DNA of 64,000 nt, taken from Psychroflexus montanilacus. Its GTDB lineage: Bacteria; Bacteroidota; Bacteroidia; Flavobacteriales; Flavobacteriaceae. Both the position numbers and the translations under genes were made by a program. Below, one piece after another: positions 1 through 10,128 of the stretch. Each line of letters begins with the position of its first letter. The first letter of the stretch is position 1. The DNA lies in the NCBI RefSeq assembly GCF_020164535.1, contig NZ_JAIQZC010000002.1, positions 372,001-436,000 of the forward strand, read 5' to 3'. A model generated the notes under the pieces. The model did no database searches, had not been told where the DNA came from, and saw only the letters and a list, made by a program, of their open reading frames with translations.

Positions 1-137
1 TTGTGTGTTCTGTAATTAATAGTTTCAGGTTTTAAAACTTCACCTCTAGATTCGGCTAGAATACTTTCCGGAGAAGATAAACCTATAGAGATTTTATTAA
101 ATCTCTTTTGTGTATTCTTATCATTATTTCTTGTCAT
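1..137 (-). CDS. rpoC: RNA polymerase beta' subunit, N-terminal fragment (runs off window)
   Basis: On the minus strand the translation from the ATG at 135-137 begins [20 protein letters not shown] and continues [20 protein letters not shown], which is the N-terminus of the Bacteroidetes beta' subunit. Only about 45 residues lie in the window; the zinc-binding and catalytic parts are outside. It follows rpoB after a gap of 68 bp, the normal rpoBC order, and should be co-transcribed with it. Identification rests on the sequence of the N-terminus and on position. Confidence 0.93.
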   Translation of the reverse strand, partial: MTRNNDKNTQKRFNKISIGLSSPESILAESRGEVLKPETINYRTH

Positions 138-205
138 AATACAAGTGCTAAAGAATTATTGTAATAAAATGTGATAACATCTCCCGCCCTGGAGCGGGAT
201 TGTTA

Positions 206-3200
206 TTACTCTTCTAATCTGATATCTAGTCCTAGACCTTTCAATTCGTGCATCAATACATTGAAAGATTCTGGCAATCCTGGTTCTGGCATTGGCTCAC
301 CTTTTACGATAGCTTCGTAAGTTTTGGCTCTACCGATGACATCGTCAGATTTTACAGTTAAGATTTCTCTCAATGTAGCAGAAGCGCCATAAGCTTCCAG
401 TGCCCAAACTTCCATCTCTCCAAAACGCTGTCCACCAAATTGTGCTTTACCACCAAGCGGTTGTTGCGTGATCAATGAGTAAGGTCCTATAGATCTGGCG
501 TGCATCTTGTCTTCAATCATATGTCCTAATTTCAACATATAAATGACACCTACAGTTGCAGGTTGGTCAAAACGCTCACCTGTTCCACCATCATATAAGT
601 AAGTATGTCCATATCTTGGGATACCTGCTTCATCTGTCAATTCATTGATTTGATCTAAAGTTGCTCCATCAAAAATTGGAGTGGCAAACTTTCTACCTAA
701 TTTTTGACCTGCCCATCCAAGAACAGTTTCATAAATCTGACCAATGTTCATACGAGAAGGTACACCAAGTGGATTCAATACGATATCAACAGGCGTTCCG
801 TCATCCAGGAATGGCATGTCTTCTTCTCTCACGATTTTAGCAACAATACCTTTGTTACCGTGACGACCTGCCATCTTATCCCCTACTTTCAACTTACGCT
901 TTTTAGCTACGTAAATTTTAGCAAGTTTTAAAATTCCAGATGGAAGTTCATCTCCAACCGTAATTGTAAATTTCTCTCTTCTTAAGTTACCCTGAAGATC
1001 GTTTTGCTTAATCTTATAGTTATGTAAAAGATCAGCAACTAAAGCGTTTGTAGCCTTATCTGTCGTCCAGGTTCCTTTAGTTAAGTGACTAAAATCTTCA
1101 ACAGAGTTCAACATTTTTAGGGTGTACTTTTTACCTTTTGGCAAGGTATCTTCACCTAAATCGTTTTGAACTCCCTGAGCAGTTTTACCACCTACAATTC
1201 CAAATAATTTTTCAATTAATCGGTTTCTAAGTTCCTCAAACTTCACCTGGTATTTAGCCTCGAGCGCATCAATTTCTTGTTTATCCTGTGCTCTCTTACG
1301 CTTATCTTTTACAGCTCTTGTAAATAATTTTTTATCGATAACAACACCGTTAAGCGATGGAGAAGCCTTTAAAGAAGCATCTTTTACATCACCAGCTTTG
1401 TCACCAAAAATAGCTCTCAGTAATTTCTCTTCTGGAGTAGGATCACTTTCACCTTTTGGAGTAATCTTACCAATAAGAATATCTCCAGGCTTGATTTCTG
1501 CACCAATTCTGATCATACCATGCTCATCCAAATCTTTAGTAGCTTCTTCTGAAACGTTTGGTATATCAGCTGTTAATTCTTCATTACCAAGCTTGGTATC
1601 TCTTACTTCAAGAGAATACTCATCAATATGAACTGAGGTAAGAAGATCATCTTTTACAACACGTTCAGAAATTACGATGGCATCCTCGAAGTTGTAACCT
1701 TTCCATGGCATAAATGCCACTTTCATGTTACGGCCGAGGGCCAATTCACCATTATCTGTTGCATAGCCTTCGCAAAGCACCTGTCCTTTAGTTACACGGT
1801 CTCCAACTCTTACAATTGGTTTCAGGTTAATTGTAGAACCCTGGTTGGTTTTTCTGAATTTGATCAAGTCATAAGTCTTGTCATCTTCATCAAAGCTTAC
1901 CAGTCTTTCATCCTCAGTTCTATCGTAGGAGATGACAATTTTTCTTGCATCTACATAGTCAACAGTTCCATCACCTTCCGCATTGATCAAGACTCTTGAA
2001 TCCTGTGCCACACGTCTTTCCAATCCAGTACCAACGATAGGCGCATCTACTCTCAACAGAGGAAGAGCCTGACGCATCATGTTGGAGCCCATCAAAGCAC
2101 GGTTAGCATCATCATGTTCAAGGAAAGGAATTAATGAAGCCGAAATTGATGAAATCTGATTTGGCGCAACATCAATATAATCAACTTCTTTAGGATCTAC
2201 AACTGGGAAGTCACCTTCCATACGAGCAATAACTCGGTCTGAAGTCATAGTCCCATCTTTAGAAATAGGAATGTTGGCCTGAGCGATCAACTTGTTTTCT
2301 TCCTCTTCAGCAGAAAGGTAAAGGGGATCCGATTCAAAATCAATTTTACCATTTTCTACCTTTCGGTATGGCGTTTCAATAAATCCCATGCTGTTAACTT
2401 TTCCGTAAACAGACATAGAAGAAATCAAACCGATGTTTGGTCCTTCAGGAGTTTCAATTGGGCAAAGTCTTCCGTAGTGTGTATAGTGAACATCACGTAC
2501 TTCGAAACCTGCTCTTTCTCTTGATAAACCGCCAGGTCCTAAAGCGGAAAGCCTTCTTTTGTTAGTTAGTTCTGCTAATGGATTGGTTTGATCCATAAAC
2601 TGAGACAACTGGTTAGTCCCAAAGAAAGAATTAATCACAGAAGACAAGGTCTTCGCATTAATCAAATCGATAGGTGTAAAAACCTCGTTATCTCTCACAT
2701 TCATTCGCTCTCTAATAGTTCTTGCCATTCTGGCAAGACCTACGCCAAATTGCTGAGACAATTGCTCACCAACGGTTCTAACACGACGATTAGAAAGATG
2801 GTCGATATCATCTACTTCAGCTTTAGAGTTTACCAATTCAATAAGGTACTTGATAATCGTAATGATGTCCAGCTTAGTCAATACTTTGCTGTCCATACTG
2901 ATATCAAGTCCTAATTTTTTATTCATTCTGTAACGACCAACTTCACCTAAGTTGTAACGTTGATCTGAAAAGAACAATTTATCGATAATACCACGTGCCG
3001 TTTCTTCATCGGGCGGCTCAGCATTACGCAATTGTCTGTAGATATGCTCTACTGCCTCTTTTTCAGAGTTAGTAGGATCTTTTTGTAAAGTATTATATAT
3101 GATGGCATAGTCACCAGTCAAATTATCTTCCTTGTGAAGTAAGATCGTTTTTGAACCAGTTTCTAAAATCTCTTCAATATGGTCTTTTTCTAAAATGGTA

Positions 3201-4018
3201 TCACGATCCAATACGATTTCGTTTCTTTCAATAGAAACAACTTCTCCAGTATCTTCATCCACAAAATCCTCATACCAAGTATTTAGTACTCTTGCAGCTA
3301 GTTTTCTGCCAAGGTATTTTTTTAAACCAGTTTTAGACACCTTCACCTCTTCTGCAAGGTCAAAAATCTCTAAAATATCTTTATCTCTTTCAAAACCAAT
3401 AGCTCTGAAAAGAGTAGTTACAGGTAATTTCTTTTTTCTGTCTATATAAGCATACATCACAGAGTTGATATCTGTAGCAAATTCAATCCAGGACCCTTTA
3501 AATGGAATGACTCTAGCGGAGTAGAGTTTGGTTCCATTGGCGTGGAAAGACTGACCAAAGAATACACCAGGTGATCTGTGTAACTGAGAAACAACAACAC
3601 GTTCTGCTCCATTGATCACAAACGTTCCACTTGGAGTCATGTAAGGGATAGTTCCTAAATAGACATCCTGCACGATCGTCTCAAAATCTTCATGTTCTGG
3701 ATCGGTACAGTAAAGTTTTAATCGTGCCTTAAGAGGCACACTATAGGTAAGACCTCTCTCGATACACTCTTGGATGGAGTAACGTGGAGGGTCTACAAAG
3801 TAATCTAAAAATTCAAGTACAAATTGATTTCTCGTATCTGTAATTGGGAAATTTTCTTGGAAGGTATTGTATAAACCTTCGTTGGATCTTTCTTCTGGCT
3901 TAGTTTCAAGCTGAAAAAAGTCTTGGAAAGACTTTACTTGAATATCCAGAAAATCTGGATAATCTGGCTTGTTTTGTACGGAAGAAAAACTAATTCGTTC
4001 ATTATGCATTGCTAACAT
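206..4018 (-). CDS. rpoB: DNA-directed RNA polymerase beta subunit
   Basis: This 1270-residue protein is the catalytic beta subunit of RNA polymerase. The rifampicin-pocket region is visible around residues 465-510 ([20 protein letters not shown], then [20 protein letters not shown]), followed by the conserved [17 protein letters not shown]. The C-terminus contains [20 protein letters not shown], which contacts beta'. The length fits Flavobacteriia. Two starts are possible, the first ATG or the ATG three codons later (MHNERISF), and the sequence does not decide between them. It lies downstream of rplL with a 159-bp gap holding two hairpins and directly upstream of rpoC. Confidence 0.98.
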   Translation of the reverse strand: MLAMHNERISFSSVQNKPDYPDFLDIQVKSFQDFFQLETKPEERSNEGLYNTFQENFPITDTRNQFVLEFLDYFVDPPRYSIQECIERGLTYSVPLKARLKLYCTDPEHEDFETIVQDVYLGTIPYMTPSGTFVINGAERVVVSQLHRSPGVFFGQSFHANGTKLYSARVIPFKGSWIEFATDINSVMYAYIDRKKKLPVTTLFRAIGFERDKDILEIFDLAEEVKVSKTGLKKYLGRKLAARVLNTWYEDFVDEDTGEVVSIERNEIVLDRDTILEKDHIEEILETGSKTILLHKEDNLTGDYAIIYNTLQKDPTNSEKEAVEHIYRQLRNAEPPDEETARGIIDKLFFSDQRYNLGEVGRYRMNKKLGLDISMDSKVLTKLDIITIIKYLIELVNSKAEVDDIDHLSNRRVRTVGEQLSQQFGVGLARMARTIRERMNVRDNEVFTPIDLINAKTLSSVINSFFGTNQLSQFMDQTNPLAELTNKRRLSALGPGGLSRERAGFEVRDVHYTHYGRLCPIETPEGPNIGLISSMSVYGKVNSMGFIETPYRKVENGKIDFESDPLYLSAEEEENKLIAQANIPISKDGTMTSDRVIARMEGDFPVVDPKEVDYIDVAPNQISSISASLIPFLEHDDANRALMGSNMMRQALPLLRVDAPIVGTGLERRVAQDSRVLINAEGDGTVDYVDARKIVISYDRTEDERLVSFDEDDKTYDLIKFRKTNQGSTINLKPIVRVGDRVTKGQVLCEGYATDNGELALGRNMKVAFMPWKGYNFEDAIVISERVVKDDLLTSVHIDEYSLEVRDTKLGNEELTADIPNVSEEATKDLDEHGMIRIGAEIKPGDILIGKITPKGESDPTPEEKLLRAIFGDKAGDVKDASLKASPSLNGVVIDKKLFTRAVKDKRKRAQDKQEIDALEAKYQVKFEELRNRLIEKLFGIVGGKTAQGVQNDLGEDTLPKGKKYTLKMLNSVEDFSHLTKGTWTTDKATNALVADLLHNYKIKQNDLQGNLRREKFTITVGDELPSGILKLAKIYVAKKRKLKVGDKMAGRHGNKGIVAKIVREEDMPFLDDGTPVDIVLNPLGVPSRMNIGQIYETVLGWAGQKLGRKFATPIFDGATLDQINELTDEAGIPRYGHTYLYDGGTGERFDQPATVGVIYMLKLGHMIEDKMHARSIGPYSLITQQPLGGKAQFGGQRFGEMEVWALEAYGASATLREILTVKSDDVIGRAKTYEAIVKGEPMPEPGLPESFNVLMHELKGLGLDIRLEE

Positions 4019-4097
4019 CTAAGAAAGATTTTAATGCTTTGAATTTAATGAAAATTCATCAGCAATATTAACTTATAAAAAGTAAAATAAACACGTC

Positions 4098-4154
4098 GCG
4101 TATAGATACGCAAAATGGTTTAGACCTACAAGAGTGATTCTTGTGGTCTAAACC
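4098..4154 (-). promoter_or_regulatory. Two consecutive hairpins in the rplL-rpoB intergenic region
   Basis: At 4117-4154 there is a long inverted repeat: GGTTTAGACC pairs with GGTCTAAACC and the stem continues with ACAAGA/TCTTGT around one unpaired base. At 4098-4111 a second perfect repeat (GCGTAT/ATACGC) follows in the direction of transcription. A U-tract after the large hairpin is short. In E. coli the rplL-rpoB spacer carries an attenuator and an RNase III site. A similar partial-termination or processing role is inferred here. Confidence 0.6.
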
Positions 4155-4177
4155 TAGTATTAAAAGTGTGTGTGAGC

Positions 4178-4555
4178 TTACTTAAGCTCAACCTCAGCAC
4201 CTGCTTCTTCTAGTTGTGCTTTAAGTGCTTCTGCTTCGTCTTTAGCAACACCTTCCTTAACAGGAGCTGGTGCACCATCAACTAATGCTTTTGCATCTTT
4301 AAGACCTAAACCTGTCAATTCTTTAACAAGCTTAACAACAGCTAGTTTAGAACCACCTGGAGCTTTCAAAATCACGTCGAATTCTGATTGCTCTTCTGCT
4401 TCTTCACCACCACCAGCAGCACCGCCACCAGCAACAGCTACTGCAGCAGCAGCAGGCTCTATACCATATTCTTCTTTTAAAATATCAGCTAACTCATTTA
4501 CCTCTTTTACAGTAAGGTTAACCAATTGTTCTGCGAAATCTTTTAATTCTGCCAT
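4178..4555 (-). CDS. rplL: 50S ribosomal protein L7/L12
   Basis: This 125-residue protein forms the ribosomal stalk that recruits translational GTPases. It has the N-terminal dimerisation helix ([20 protein letters not shown]), an Ala/Gly-rich hinge around residues 35-52, and the C-terminal domain with [20 protein letters not shown] and [15 protein letters not shown]. Length and layout match the family. It sits between rplJ and rpoB in the standard order and is probably translated from the same transcript as L10. Confidence 0.98.
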   Translation of the reverse strand: MAELKDFAEQLVNLTVKEVNELADILKEEYGIEPAAAAVAVAGGGAAGGGEEAEEQSEFDVILKAPGGSKLAVVKLVKELTGLGLKDAKALVDGAPAPVKEGVAKDEAEALKAQLEEAGAEVELK

Positions 4556-4601
4556 TTTCTATCGTTTTAGTGTAATTTAATATTTAGTAATTAGTGCGTG
4601 T

Positions 4602-5123
4602 TTATTCTTCTCTTTGAGAAAGTGTTTTAAGGATTCCAGAAAGTTTACCACCACCAGATTTAAGTGCTGATACAACATTTTTAGCTGGGGATTGTAACAA
4701 TCCAATGATGTCTCCAATAACTTCTTCTTTAGATTTGATATCTACTAGAGCGTCTAGGTTTTCATCACCAACATAAATTGATTCTGCAACGTAAGCCCCT
4801 TTCAAAATAGGCTTTTCATTTTTCTTTCTAAAGTTTTTGATCACTTTAGCTGGAGCATTTCCAGTTTCGGAAAGCATAATTGACGTACTTCCTTTCAGAA
4901 TACCTGTCAACTCACCGAATTCTTTGTCTGTACTTTCCATAGCCTTAGCCAGGAGAGTATTTTTAACTACCATCAGCTTAACGTCTGCTTTAAAGCATGC
5001 ACGTCTTAAGTCTGAAGTTAAGGATGCATTCAATCCTGAAATATCTGCTAAATATACATTTGATGAATCTGCTAACTTAGTAGTTAAATCTTTTATTACT
5101 ATAGATTTCTCTTCTCTTGTCAT
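4602..5123 (-). CDS. rplJ: 50S ribosomal protein L10
   Basis: This 173-residue protein anchors the L7/L12 dimers to the ribosome. The N-terminal rRNA-binding domain is recognisable (TREEKSIVIKDLTTKLADSS, then LRRACFKADVKLMVVKNTLL), and the C-terminal helix that binds L7/L12 ends in LSGILKTLSQREE. It starts 9 bp after rplA and lies 46 bp before rplL. In many bacteria the L10-L7/L12 complex represses its own mRNA; no leader structure for that is evident here. Confidence 0.98.
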   Translation of the reverse strand: MTREEKSIVIKDLTTKLADSSNVYLADISGLNASLTSDLRRACFKADVKLMVVKNTLLAKAMESTDKEFGELTGILKGSTSIMLSETGNAPAKVIKNFRKKNEKPILKGAYVAESIYVGDENLDALVDIKSKEEVIGDIIGLLQSPAKNVVSALKSGGGKLSGILKTLSQREE

Positions 5124-5132
5124 AACTTAAAA

Positions 5133-5831
5133 TTATTGCTCGGTAAATCGTTTAGTATCGATTTCAATACTTGGACTCATTGTAGAAGCGATATGTATAC
5201 TTTTAATATAAGTACCTTTCACTACCTGAGGCTTAAGCTTGACGAGCGTCGTTAGTAATTCTCTTGCATTTCCAGCAATTTTTTCTGCGTCGAAGGATAC
5301 TTTACCAACAGCGGCATGAACGATACCAGTTTTATCAACCTTAAAGTCAATTTTACCAGCTTTAACGTCTGAAACTGCTTTAGCAATATCCATTGTTACT
5401 GTACCAGTCTTAGGATTGGGCATAAGACCTCTTGGTCCTAATACTCTACCTAGAGGGCCTAATTTACCCATTACACTTGGCATAGTGACAATAACGTCAA
5501 CATCTGTCCATCCTCCTTTGATTTTCTCAAGGTATTCATCCAAACCAACGTAATCTGCACCAGCTTCTTCAGCTTCTTTTGCTTTGTCTGGAGTAACAAG
5601 AGCCAAGACTTTCACATCTTTACCAGTTCCGTGAGGTAATGTAACAACACCACGAACCATTTGGTTAGCTTTTCTTGGATCAACATTCAGTCTTACGGCT
5701 AGATCAACAGATTCGTCGAAATTAGCGTAAGCTACATCTTTCAATAAAGCAGAGGCATCAGCTACTGAATAAGTCGTTGACTTATCCACTTTACTATGTG
5801 CTTCTTTTTGCTTTTTAGTTATTTTTGCCAT
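5133..5831 (-). CDS. rplA: 50S ribosomal protein L1
   Basis: This 232-residue protein forms the L1 stalk that moves tRNA out of the E site. Conserved segments include [20 protein letters not shown] and the loop [20 protein letters not shown] around residues 125-145. The length is typical. It follows rplK with a gap of 15 bp and precedes rplJ in the same transcription unit. Confidence 0.98.
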   Translation of the reverse strand: MAKITKKQKEAHSKVDKSTTYSVADASALLKDVAYANFDESVDLAVRLNVDPRKANQMVRGVVTLPHGTGKDVKVLALVTPDKAKEAEEAGADYVGLDEYLEKIKGGWTDVDVIVTMPSVMGKLGPLGRVLGPRGLMPNPKTGTVTMDIAKAVSDVKAGKIDFKVDKTGIVHAAVGKVSFDAEKIAGNARELLTTLVKLKPQVVKGTYIKSIHIASTMSPSIEIDTKRFTEQ

Positions 5832-5846
5832 GTTAATTTCGTTTTG

Positions 5847-6284
5847 TTAAAATGGTGCATTACCTTTTACAGTTATACCCATAGATCTTGCTGTACCAGC
5901 AACCATTTTCATTGCAGATTCTGTTGTAAATGCATTCAAATCCTGCATTTTATCTTCAGCTATCGCTTTCACTTGATCCCAAGTTACAGAACCAACCTTC
6001 TTAGAGTTTGGCTCACCAGATCCTTTCTTTAATTTTGATGCTTCCATCAATTGGACTGCTGCCGGTGGAGTCTTAATGATAAATTCAAAAGACTTGTCCT
6101 TATATACTGTAATTTCTACAGGAAGAATTTTACCACTCTTATCTTGAGTTCTACCATTGAATTGCTTACAGAATTCCATGATATTTACCCCAGCAGCACC
6201 CAAAGCAGGTCCAACCGGTGGGGATGGGTTTGCTGCACCACCTCGTACCTGGAGTTTTACTACTTTACTTACTTCTTTTGCCAT
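5847..6284 (-). CDS. rplK: 50S ribosomal protein L11
   Basis: This 145-residue protein is part of the GTPase-associated centre of the 50S subunit. The N-terminal signature [20 protein letters not shown] is intact, as is the C-terminal rRNA-binding domain ending [15 protein letters not shown]. It lies between nusG (74-bp gap) and rplA (15-bp gap). Confidence 0.98.
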   Translation of the reverse strand: MAKEVSKVVKLQVRGGAANPSPPVGPALGAAGVNIMEFCKQFNGRTQDKSGKILPVEITVYKDKSFEFIIKTPPAAVQLMEASKLKKGSGEPNSKKVGSVTWDQVKAIAEDKMQDLNAFTTESAMKMVAGTARSMGITVKGNAPF

Positions 6285-6358
6285 TTTTCAAAATTTAGTT
6301 GAATTGTTTTCAGTGGGAAGCATTATGTTTAAAAACAACTCTATATTATGTGTAACAT

Positions 6359-6910
6359 TTAAATTTTCTCTACCTGCATGTAGCTAAGCTCAACTGGTGT
6401 TTTACGACCAAATATCTTAACCATCACCTGTAATTTCCTCTTATCTTCATTTATCTTTTCAATAGTTCCTGTGAAACTATTAAAAGGACCATCAACAACT
6501 TTTACAGATTCGCCTATACTAAACGGTATAGCAACATTTTCCTTTTGAACAGAAAGCTGATCTACTTTACCCAACATTCTATTCACCTCTGATTTACGCA
6601 TTGGAACAGGCTCACCCCTTTTGGTTTCGCCAAGAAATCCAATAACACCGTTTACTCCTTTAATAACGTGACCAACTTCACCTTCCAGGTTAGCATTGAC
6701 CATGATATATCCAGGGAAATAAACTTTTTCCTTGTTGATTTTCTTTCCATTGCGGATTTGCACTACATTTTCTGTAGGCACAAGTATATCGTCAACATAA
6801 TCACTAAGACCTTGATGAGAAATTTCTTTCTCAATATAGTCCTTGACTTTGTTTTCAGAACCACTAATCGCTCTGACTACATACCATTTTTTTAAACCTG
6901 TCTCAGACAT
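6359..6910 (-). CDS. nusG: Transcription termination/antitermination protein NusG
   Basis: This 183-residue protein binds RNA polymerase and couples it to Rho or to the ribosome. The NGN domain begins KKWYVVRAISGSENKVKDYI and includes FPGYIMVNANLEGEVGHVIK. A C-terminal KOW domain is seen in FSIGESVKVVDGPFNSFTGT. It lies 3 bp downstream of secE, the usual pairing. Confidence 0.97.
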   Translation of the reverse strand: MSETGLKKWYVVRAISGSENKVKDYIEKEISHQGLSDYVDDILVPTENVVQIRNGKKINKEKVYFPGYIMVNANLEGEVGHVIKGVNGVIGFLGETKRGEPVPMRKSEVNRMLGKVDQLSVQKENVAIPFSIGESVKVVDGPFNSFTGTIEKINEDKRKLQVMVKIFGRKTPVELSYMQVEKI

Positions 6911-6913
6911 GAA

Positions 6914-7111
6914 TTATGATTTAACCCAATTAAAATATTGCTTTACAGCTGAACTAAACACTTCATCAACCCCCCAAATAGCGAGTGAAAAAAGAATAGA
7001 AAAAACCGCAACAATTACCATGAGTTTTTGTCCTTCAGCCCAGGTAGGCCAAGTCACATGATTTCTTAATTCGCTGTAAGACTCGCTTACATAATTTTTA
7101 AAATTTGACAT
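6914..7111 (-). CDS. secE: Preprotein translocase subunit SecE
   Basis: This small protein of 65 residues (MSNFKNYVSESYSELRNHVT...) is the SecE subunit of the SecYEG channel. It has a cytosolic amphipathic segment with the WPTWAEGQKL hinge motif and one transmembrane helix (LMVIVAVFSILFSLAIWGV). An upstream in-frame extension to 7225 exists but crosses the tRNA-Trp gene and is rejected; the ATG at 7109-7111 is chosen because it lies after the tRNA and gives the normal length. It lies between tRNA-Trp and nusG. Confidence 0.96.
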   Translation of the reverse strand: MSNFKNYVSESYSELRNHVTWPTWAEGQKLMVIVAVFSILFSLAIWGVDEVFSSAVKQYFNWVKS

Positions 7112-7125
7112 CTTCTTAAGATTTG

Positions 7126-7198
7126 CACGGGTTGAGAGGCTCGAACTCCCGACACCTGGTTTTGGAGACCAGTGCTCTACCAACTGAGCTAAACCCGT
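7126..7198 (-). tRNA. tRNA-Trp (CCA)
   Basis: Read on the minus strand it folds as a complete cloverleaf. The acceptor ACGGGTT pairs with AACCCGT. The D arm starts TAGCTCAGTTGG, the anticodon loop CTCCAAA gives anticodon CCA, and the T arm contains GTTCGAG. The CCA end is not encoded. It sits between tuf and secE, as is usual in this phylum. Confidence 0.97.
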
Positions 7199-7222
7199 AA
7201 ATATTTCATTTTTTAGAGCGTG

Positions 7223-7230
7223 CAAAGAAA
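7223..7230 (-). promoter_or_regulatory. Possible -7 element for tRNA-Trp/secE/nusG
   Basis: TTTCTTTG on the minus strand, 25 bp upstream of the tRNA-Trp 5' end, is one mismatch from the Bacteroidetes -7 consensus TAnnTTTG. It lies downstream of the tuf terminator, where a new promoter would be needed. The -33 element is not clear, so the call is weak. Confidence 0.3.
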
Positions 7231-7255
7231 CAAAAATTCCCGCAGATAAAAAAGA

Positions 7256-7300
7256 AAATTTAAAAAGTTAAGGTATCCACCAATTGCAGACACCTTAACT
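7256..7300 (-). terminator. Rho-independent terminator of tuf
   Basis: AGTTAAGGT (7266-7274) pairs with ACCTTAACT (7292-7300), a 9-bp perfect stem. On the minus strand the stem is followed by a T-rich stretch (TTTTTAAATTTTC). It lies 25 bp after the tuf stop codon. Confidence 0.8.
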
Positions 7301-7324
7301 ATATCTAAAAATTAATCCTAAGGA

Positions 7325-8509
7325 TTAAAGTATTTCTGTAACCTGTCCAGCACCTACTGTACGTCCACCTTCACGAATTGCGAATCTAAGACCTACGTTA
7401 AGAGCAATCGGCTGAATCAAATCAACTGTGATTGTTAAGTTATCACCAGGCATTACCATCTCTACTCCATCAGGAAGATTAATAGTACCAGTAACATCTG
7501 TAGTTCTTACGTAGAACTGTGGTCTGTAGTTGTTATGGAATGGAGTATGACGTCCACCTTCTTCTTTTTTCAGAATATAAACCTCAGCTTTGAATTTTCC
7601 GTGTGGCTTAATAGATCCTGGCTTAGCAATTACCATACCTCTAGAGATTTGGCTCTTTTCAATACCTCTTAACAAGATACCTACGTTATCACCAGCTTCT
7701 CCTCTATCAAGAATTTTACGGAACATTTCAACACCTGTAATAGTTGATTTCATGTTCTCTGCTCCCATACCGTTGATTTCAACAGCATCACCAGTGTTTG
7801 CAACACCAGTTTCAATACGTCCTGTAGCAACAGTACCACGACCAGTAATAGAGAATACGTCTTCAATCGGCATTAAGAAATCTTTCTCAACATCTCTTTC
7901 TGGAAGTTCAATATAGTCATCAACTGCCTCCATCAAATCGAGTACAGTTTTAGCCCATTTCTCATCACCTTCTAAAGCACCAAGTGCAGAACCTGAAATA
8001 ACAGGAGCATTATCTCCATCATATTCGTAGAAAGAAAGTAAATCTCTGACTTCCATTTCAACTAATTCTAAAAGCTCCTCATCATCAACGAGGTCAACTT
8101 TATTTAAGAAAGTAACAATTCTAGGAATACCAACCTGACGTCCTAAAAGAATGTGCTCACGAGTTTGTGGCATTGGACCATCAGTTGCAGCTACAACTAG
8201 GATAGCACCGTCCATTTGAGCAGCACCAGTAACCATGTTCTTTACATAATCGGCGTGACCTGGACAGTCAACGTGTGCATAGTGACGATTTGCAGTTTGA
8301 TATTCAACGTGAGAAGAGTTAATAGTAATACCACGCTCTTTTTCCTCAGGTGCATTATCAATTTGATCAAAAGCACTAGCTTCAGAATATCCAGCATCCG
8401 CCATAACTTTTGTAATAGCAGCTGTAAGTGTAGTTTTTCCGTGATCGACGTGACCAATTGTACCTATGTTTAGGTGTGGTTTGGAACGATCAAAATTTTC
8501 CTTTGCCAT
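7325..8509 (-). CDS. tuf: Translation elongation factor Tu
   Basis: This 394-residue GTPase delivers aminoacyl-tRNA to the ribosome. The G motifs are GHVDHGKT (residues 18-25), DCPGH and NKVD. Domain 2 includes [14 protein letters not shown] and domain 3 ends with [14 protein letters not shown]. It lies after four tRNA genes and before tRNA-Trp. It is probably transcribed from the promoter upstream of tRNA-Thr(TGT) and ends at the hairpin at 7256-7300. Confidence 0.98.
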   Translation of the reverse strand: MAKENFDRSKPHLNIGTIGHVDHGKTTLTAAITKVMADAGYSEASAFDQIDNAPEEKERGITINSSHVEYQTANRHYAHVDCPGHADYVKNMVTGAAQMDGAILVVAATDGPMPQTREHILLGRQVGIPRIVTFLNKVDLVDDEELLELVEMEVRDLLSFYEYDGDNAPVISGSALGALEGDEKWAKTVLDLMEAVDDYIELPERDVEKDFLMPIEDVFSITGRGTVATGRIETGVANTGDAVEINGMGAENMKSTITGVEMFRKILDRGEAGDNVGILLRGIEKSQISRGMVIAKPGSIKPHGKFKAEVYILKKEEGGRHTPFHNNYRPQFYVRTTDVTGTINLPDGVEMVMPGDNLTITVDLIQPIALNVGLRFAIREGGRTVGAGQVTEIL

Positions 8510-8603
8510 AGTAGTAAATTATTTAATCTTAGTTATATATTAGTGTTAATGTTTATAACAACGTAATAAGTCAACAAAACCAGGTTTTGAGACTTAAAAA
8601 TTG

Positions 8604-8675
8604 AGCCAACGACGAGAATTGAACTCGTGACCTTTTCCTTACCAAGGAAACGCTCTACCCCTGAGCTACGTCGGC
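8604..8675 (-). tRNA. tRNA-Thr (GGT)
   Basis: A complete cloverleaf on the minus strand: acceptor GCCGACG/CGTTGGC, D arm TAGCTCAGGGG, anticodon loop TTGGTAA (anticodon GGT) in stem TTTCC/GGAAA, and T loop TTCAATT. It is the gene nearest tuf in the tRNA cluster. Confidence 0.96.
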
Positions 8676-8704
8676 ATTCAAGAATTTGCATTTTAAAAAA
8701 ATAG

Positions 8705-8777
8705 AGCGGAAGACCGGGTTCGAACCGGCGACATTCAGCTTGGAAGGCTGACGCTCTACCAACTGAGCTACTTCCGC
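8705..8777 (-). tRNA. tRNA-Gly (TCC)
   Basis: A complete cloverleaf on the minus strand: acceptor GCGGAAG/CTTCCGC, anticodon stem TCAGC/GCTGA with loop CTTCCAA (anticodon TCC), and T arm CCGGTTCGAACCCGG. It lies between tRNA-Tyr and tRNA-Thr(GGT). Confidence 0.97.
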
Positions 8778-8828
8778 TTATCTTTTTCAATATGTCAATG
8801 CAAAGCCTGATGTTATCCGACTTGGTTG

Positions 8829-8910
8829 TGGGGAGAGCAGGATTCGAACCTGCGAAGGTAAAACCAACAGATTTACAGTCTGTCCTCGTTGGCCGCTTGA
8901 GTATCTCCCC
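8829..8910 (-). tRNA. tRNA-Tyr (GTA)
   Basis: An 82-nt type II tRNA on the minus strand with acceptor GGGGAGA/TCTCCCC, anticodon stem CAGA/TCTG around CTGTAAA (anticodon GTA), a long variable arm and T arm GCAGGTTCGAATCCTGC. The long variable arm fits bacterial tRNA-Tyr. Confidence 0.97.
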
Positions 8911-9035
8911 AAAACAATCTAATAAATGAGCCAATAAAGGGAATCCCCTCAACTCCGTTCGGGATAAACTTCTCGTCCCAAACTTATCAACTCTCATTAT
9001 CATTAAAGAATGCAATGAACTTCATTCCATTCTTG

Positions 9036-9109
9036 AGCCGATGGAGGGACTCGAACCCACGACCTGCTGATTACAAATCAGCTGCTCTAGCCAGCTGAGC
9101 TACATCGGC
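9036..9109 (-). tRNA. tRNA-Thr (TGT)
   Basis: A complete cloverleaf on the minus strand: acceptor GCCGATG/CATCGGC, anticodon stem GCTGA/TCAGC with loop TTTGTAA (anticodon TGT), and T loop TTCGAGT. It is the first gene of the tRNA-tuf transcription unit. The 125 bp between it and tRNA-Tyr (8911-9035) hold no recognisable gene. Confidence 0.96.
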
Positions 9110-9147
9110 TTATCAGTATGTCAAACGCTACTTTTTGTAACGGGATG

Positions 9148-9155
9148 CAAATATA
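9148..9155 (-). promoter_or_regulatory. Promoter -7 element of the tRNA-tuf operon
   Basis: TATATTTG on the minus strand matches the Bacteroidetes -7 consensus TAnnTTTG exactly and lies 38 bp upstream of the mature tRNA-Thr 5' end. The region upstream is A/T-rich; no clear -33 TTG is seen. Confidence 0.55.
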
Positions 9156-9234
9156 AAACGATTATTGATATCTGAAAATTATTTATTACTTTTTTTCCGA
9201 AAAATAATTTAAATAAAATTCATCTAGAATTTAA

Positions 9235-10128
9235 CTATTCATCGCCCTTTACCGATCGAGGATGAGCTGTTGCATGCGCTCTGCTCAACTCCTTAAAATT
9301 TGAGTGTGTATATACCTCTGTAGAAGCTAAACTACTATGCCCTAATAAATCTTTTATCGCAGTAATATCAGCTCCTTTTTCCAGCAGGTGCGAAGCAAAT
9401 GCATGCCTCAATAAATGCGGACTTAATTTTTGTTTGGTCGATACATTTTTGAAATAAGAATTCACAGTTCGATACACCAGGTTTGGATAGATTGGCTTTC
9501 CGTTTTTGGTAACAAACAGTCTTTTAGTTTCTAAAGGAAGAAATTTTCTCTCTTCCAGATATTTTTGAATTAAACTTAGTGACGAATTCAATAGTGGAAC
9601 AATACGCTCTTTGTTTCGTTTCCCTAACACTTTAAGTTGATTTTGTTCAAAATCAATGCTGCAGATGTTTAAATCTATCAGTTCCTGCCTTCGCATTCCC
9701 GTAGAATATAATAGGTCTATAATTAAATGATCACGAAGACCTTCAAAGGAATTGTCATTAAAATAAGCTGAAATCTGCTCCAATTCTGATCGGGAAAAAG
9801 CTTCCTGCTCACGTTTAGGCAACTTCAGGGATTTATGCTGCGACATAGGATTATCTTCTATCGCTTTCACCTTTAAAAGGAATTTAAAAAAAGTTTTAAG
9901 AGACGACAACTTTCTATTGATGGTTTTATGGGTTAAGCCTTTATCCACAAAACCCACAATCCATTGTCTTATCATTGGATAGTTGACTTCCGAAAAGTCA
10001 TCGGTTTCATATTTTTTATTAAGAAATGACTGAAACTGAGCCAGATCTGAAGCATAAGAAGTGAGCGTATGCCTGGCATACTTTTTCTCCAATTGTAGGT
10101 AATCCAGAAATGCTTCGACGTGTTTCAT
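9235..10128 (-). CDS. xerC: Tyrosine recombinase XerC/XerD type
   Basis: This 297-residue protein is a site-specific recombinase of the Xer type that resolves chromosome dimers. It has an N-terminal SAM-like DNA-binding domain (residues 1-85, EAFLDYLQLEKKYARHTLTS) and a catalytic domain. In that domain STGMRRQELI carries the first Arg, LSPHLLRHAFASHLLEKGAD the HxxR, LLGHSS the His, and STEVYTHS the Tyr nucleophile. XerC and XerD cannot be separated by eye; the symbol follows the usual naming of this locus. A terminator-like hairpin abuts its start codon. Confidence 0.9.
   Translation of the reverse strand: MKHVEAFLDYLQLEKKYARHTLTSYASDLAQFQSFLNKKYETDDFSEVNYPMIRQWIVGFVDKGLTHKTINRKLSSLKTFFKFLLKVKAIEDNPMSQHKSLKLPKREQEAFSRSELEQISAYFNDNSFEGLRDHLIIDLLYSTGMRRQELIDLNICSIDFEQNQLKVLGKRNKERIVPLLNSSLSLIQKYLEERKFLPLETKRLFVTKNGKPIYPNLVYRTVNSYFKNVSTKQKLSPHLLRHAFASHLLEKGADITAIKDLLGHSSLASTEVYTHSNFKELSRAHATAHPRSVKGDE

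Noticed and set aside
2588-3449. Plus-strand open frames of 84-108 codons opposite rpoB
   Set aside because: They lie antisense to a highly conserved gene and show no family features.
7112-7225. N-terminal extension of SecE
   Set aside because: It crosses the tRNA-Trp gene; the internal ATG at 7109-7111 gives a normal-length SecE.
8533-9015. A 160-codon open frame on the minus strand across the tRNA cluster
   Set aside because: It reads through tRNA-Thr(GGT), tRNA-Gly and tRNA-Tyr, and its protein has no family features.
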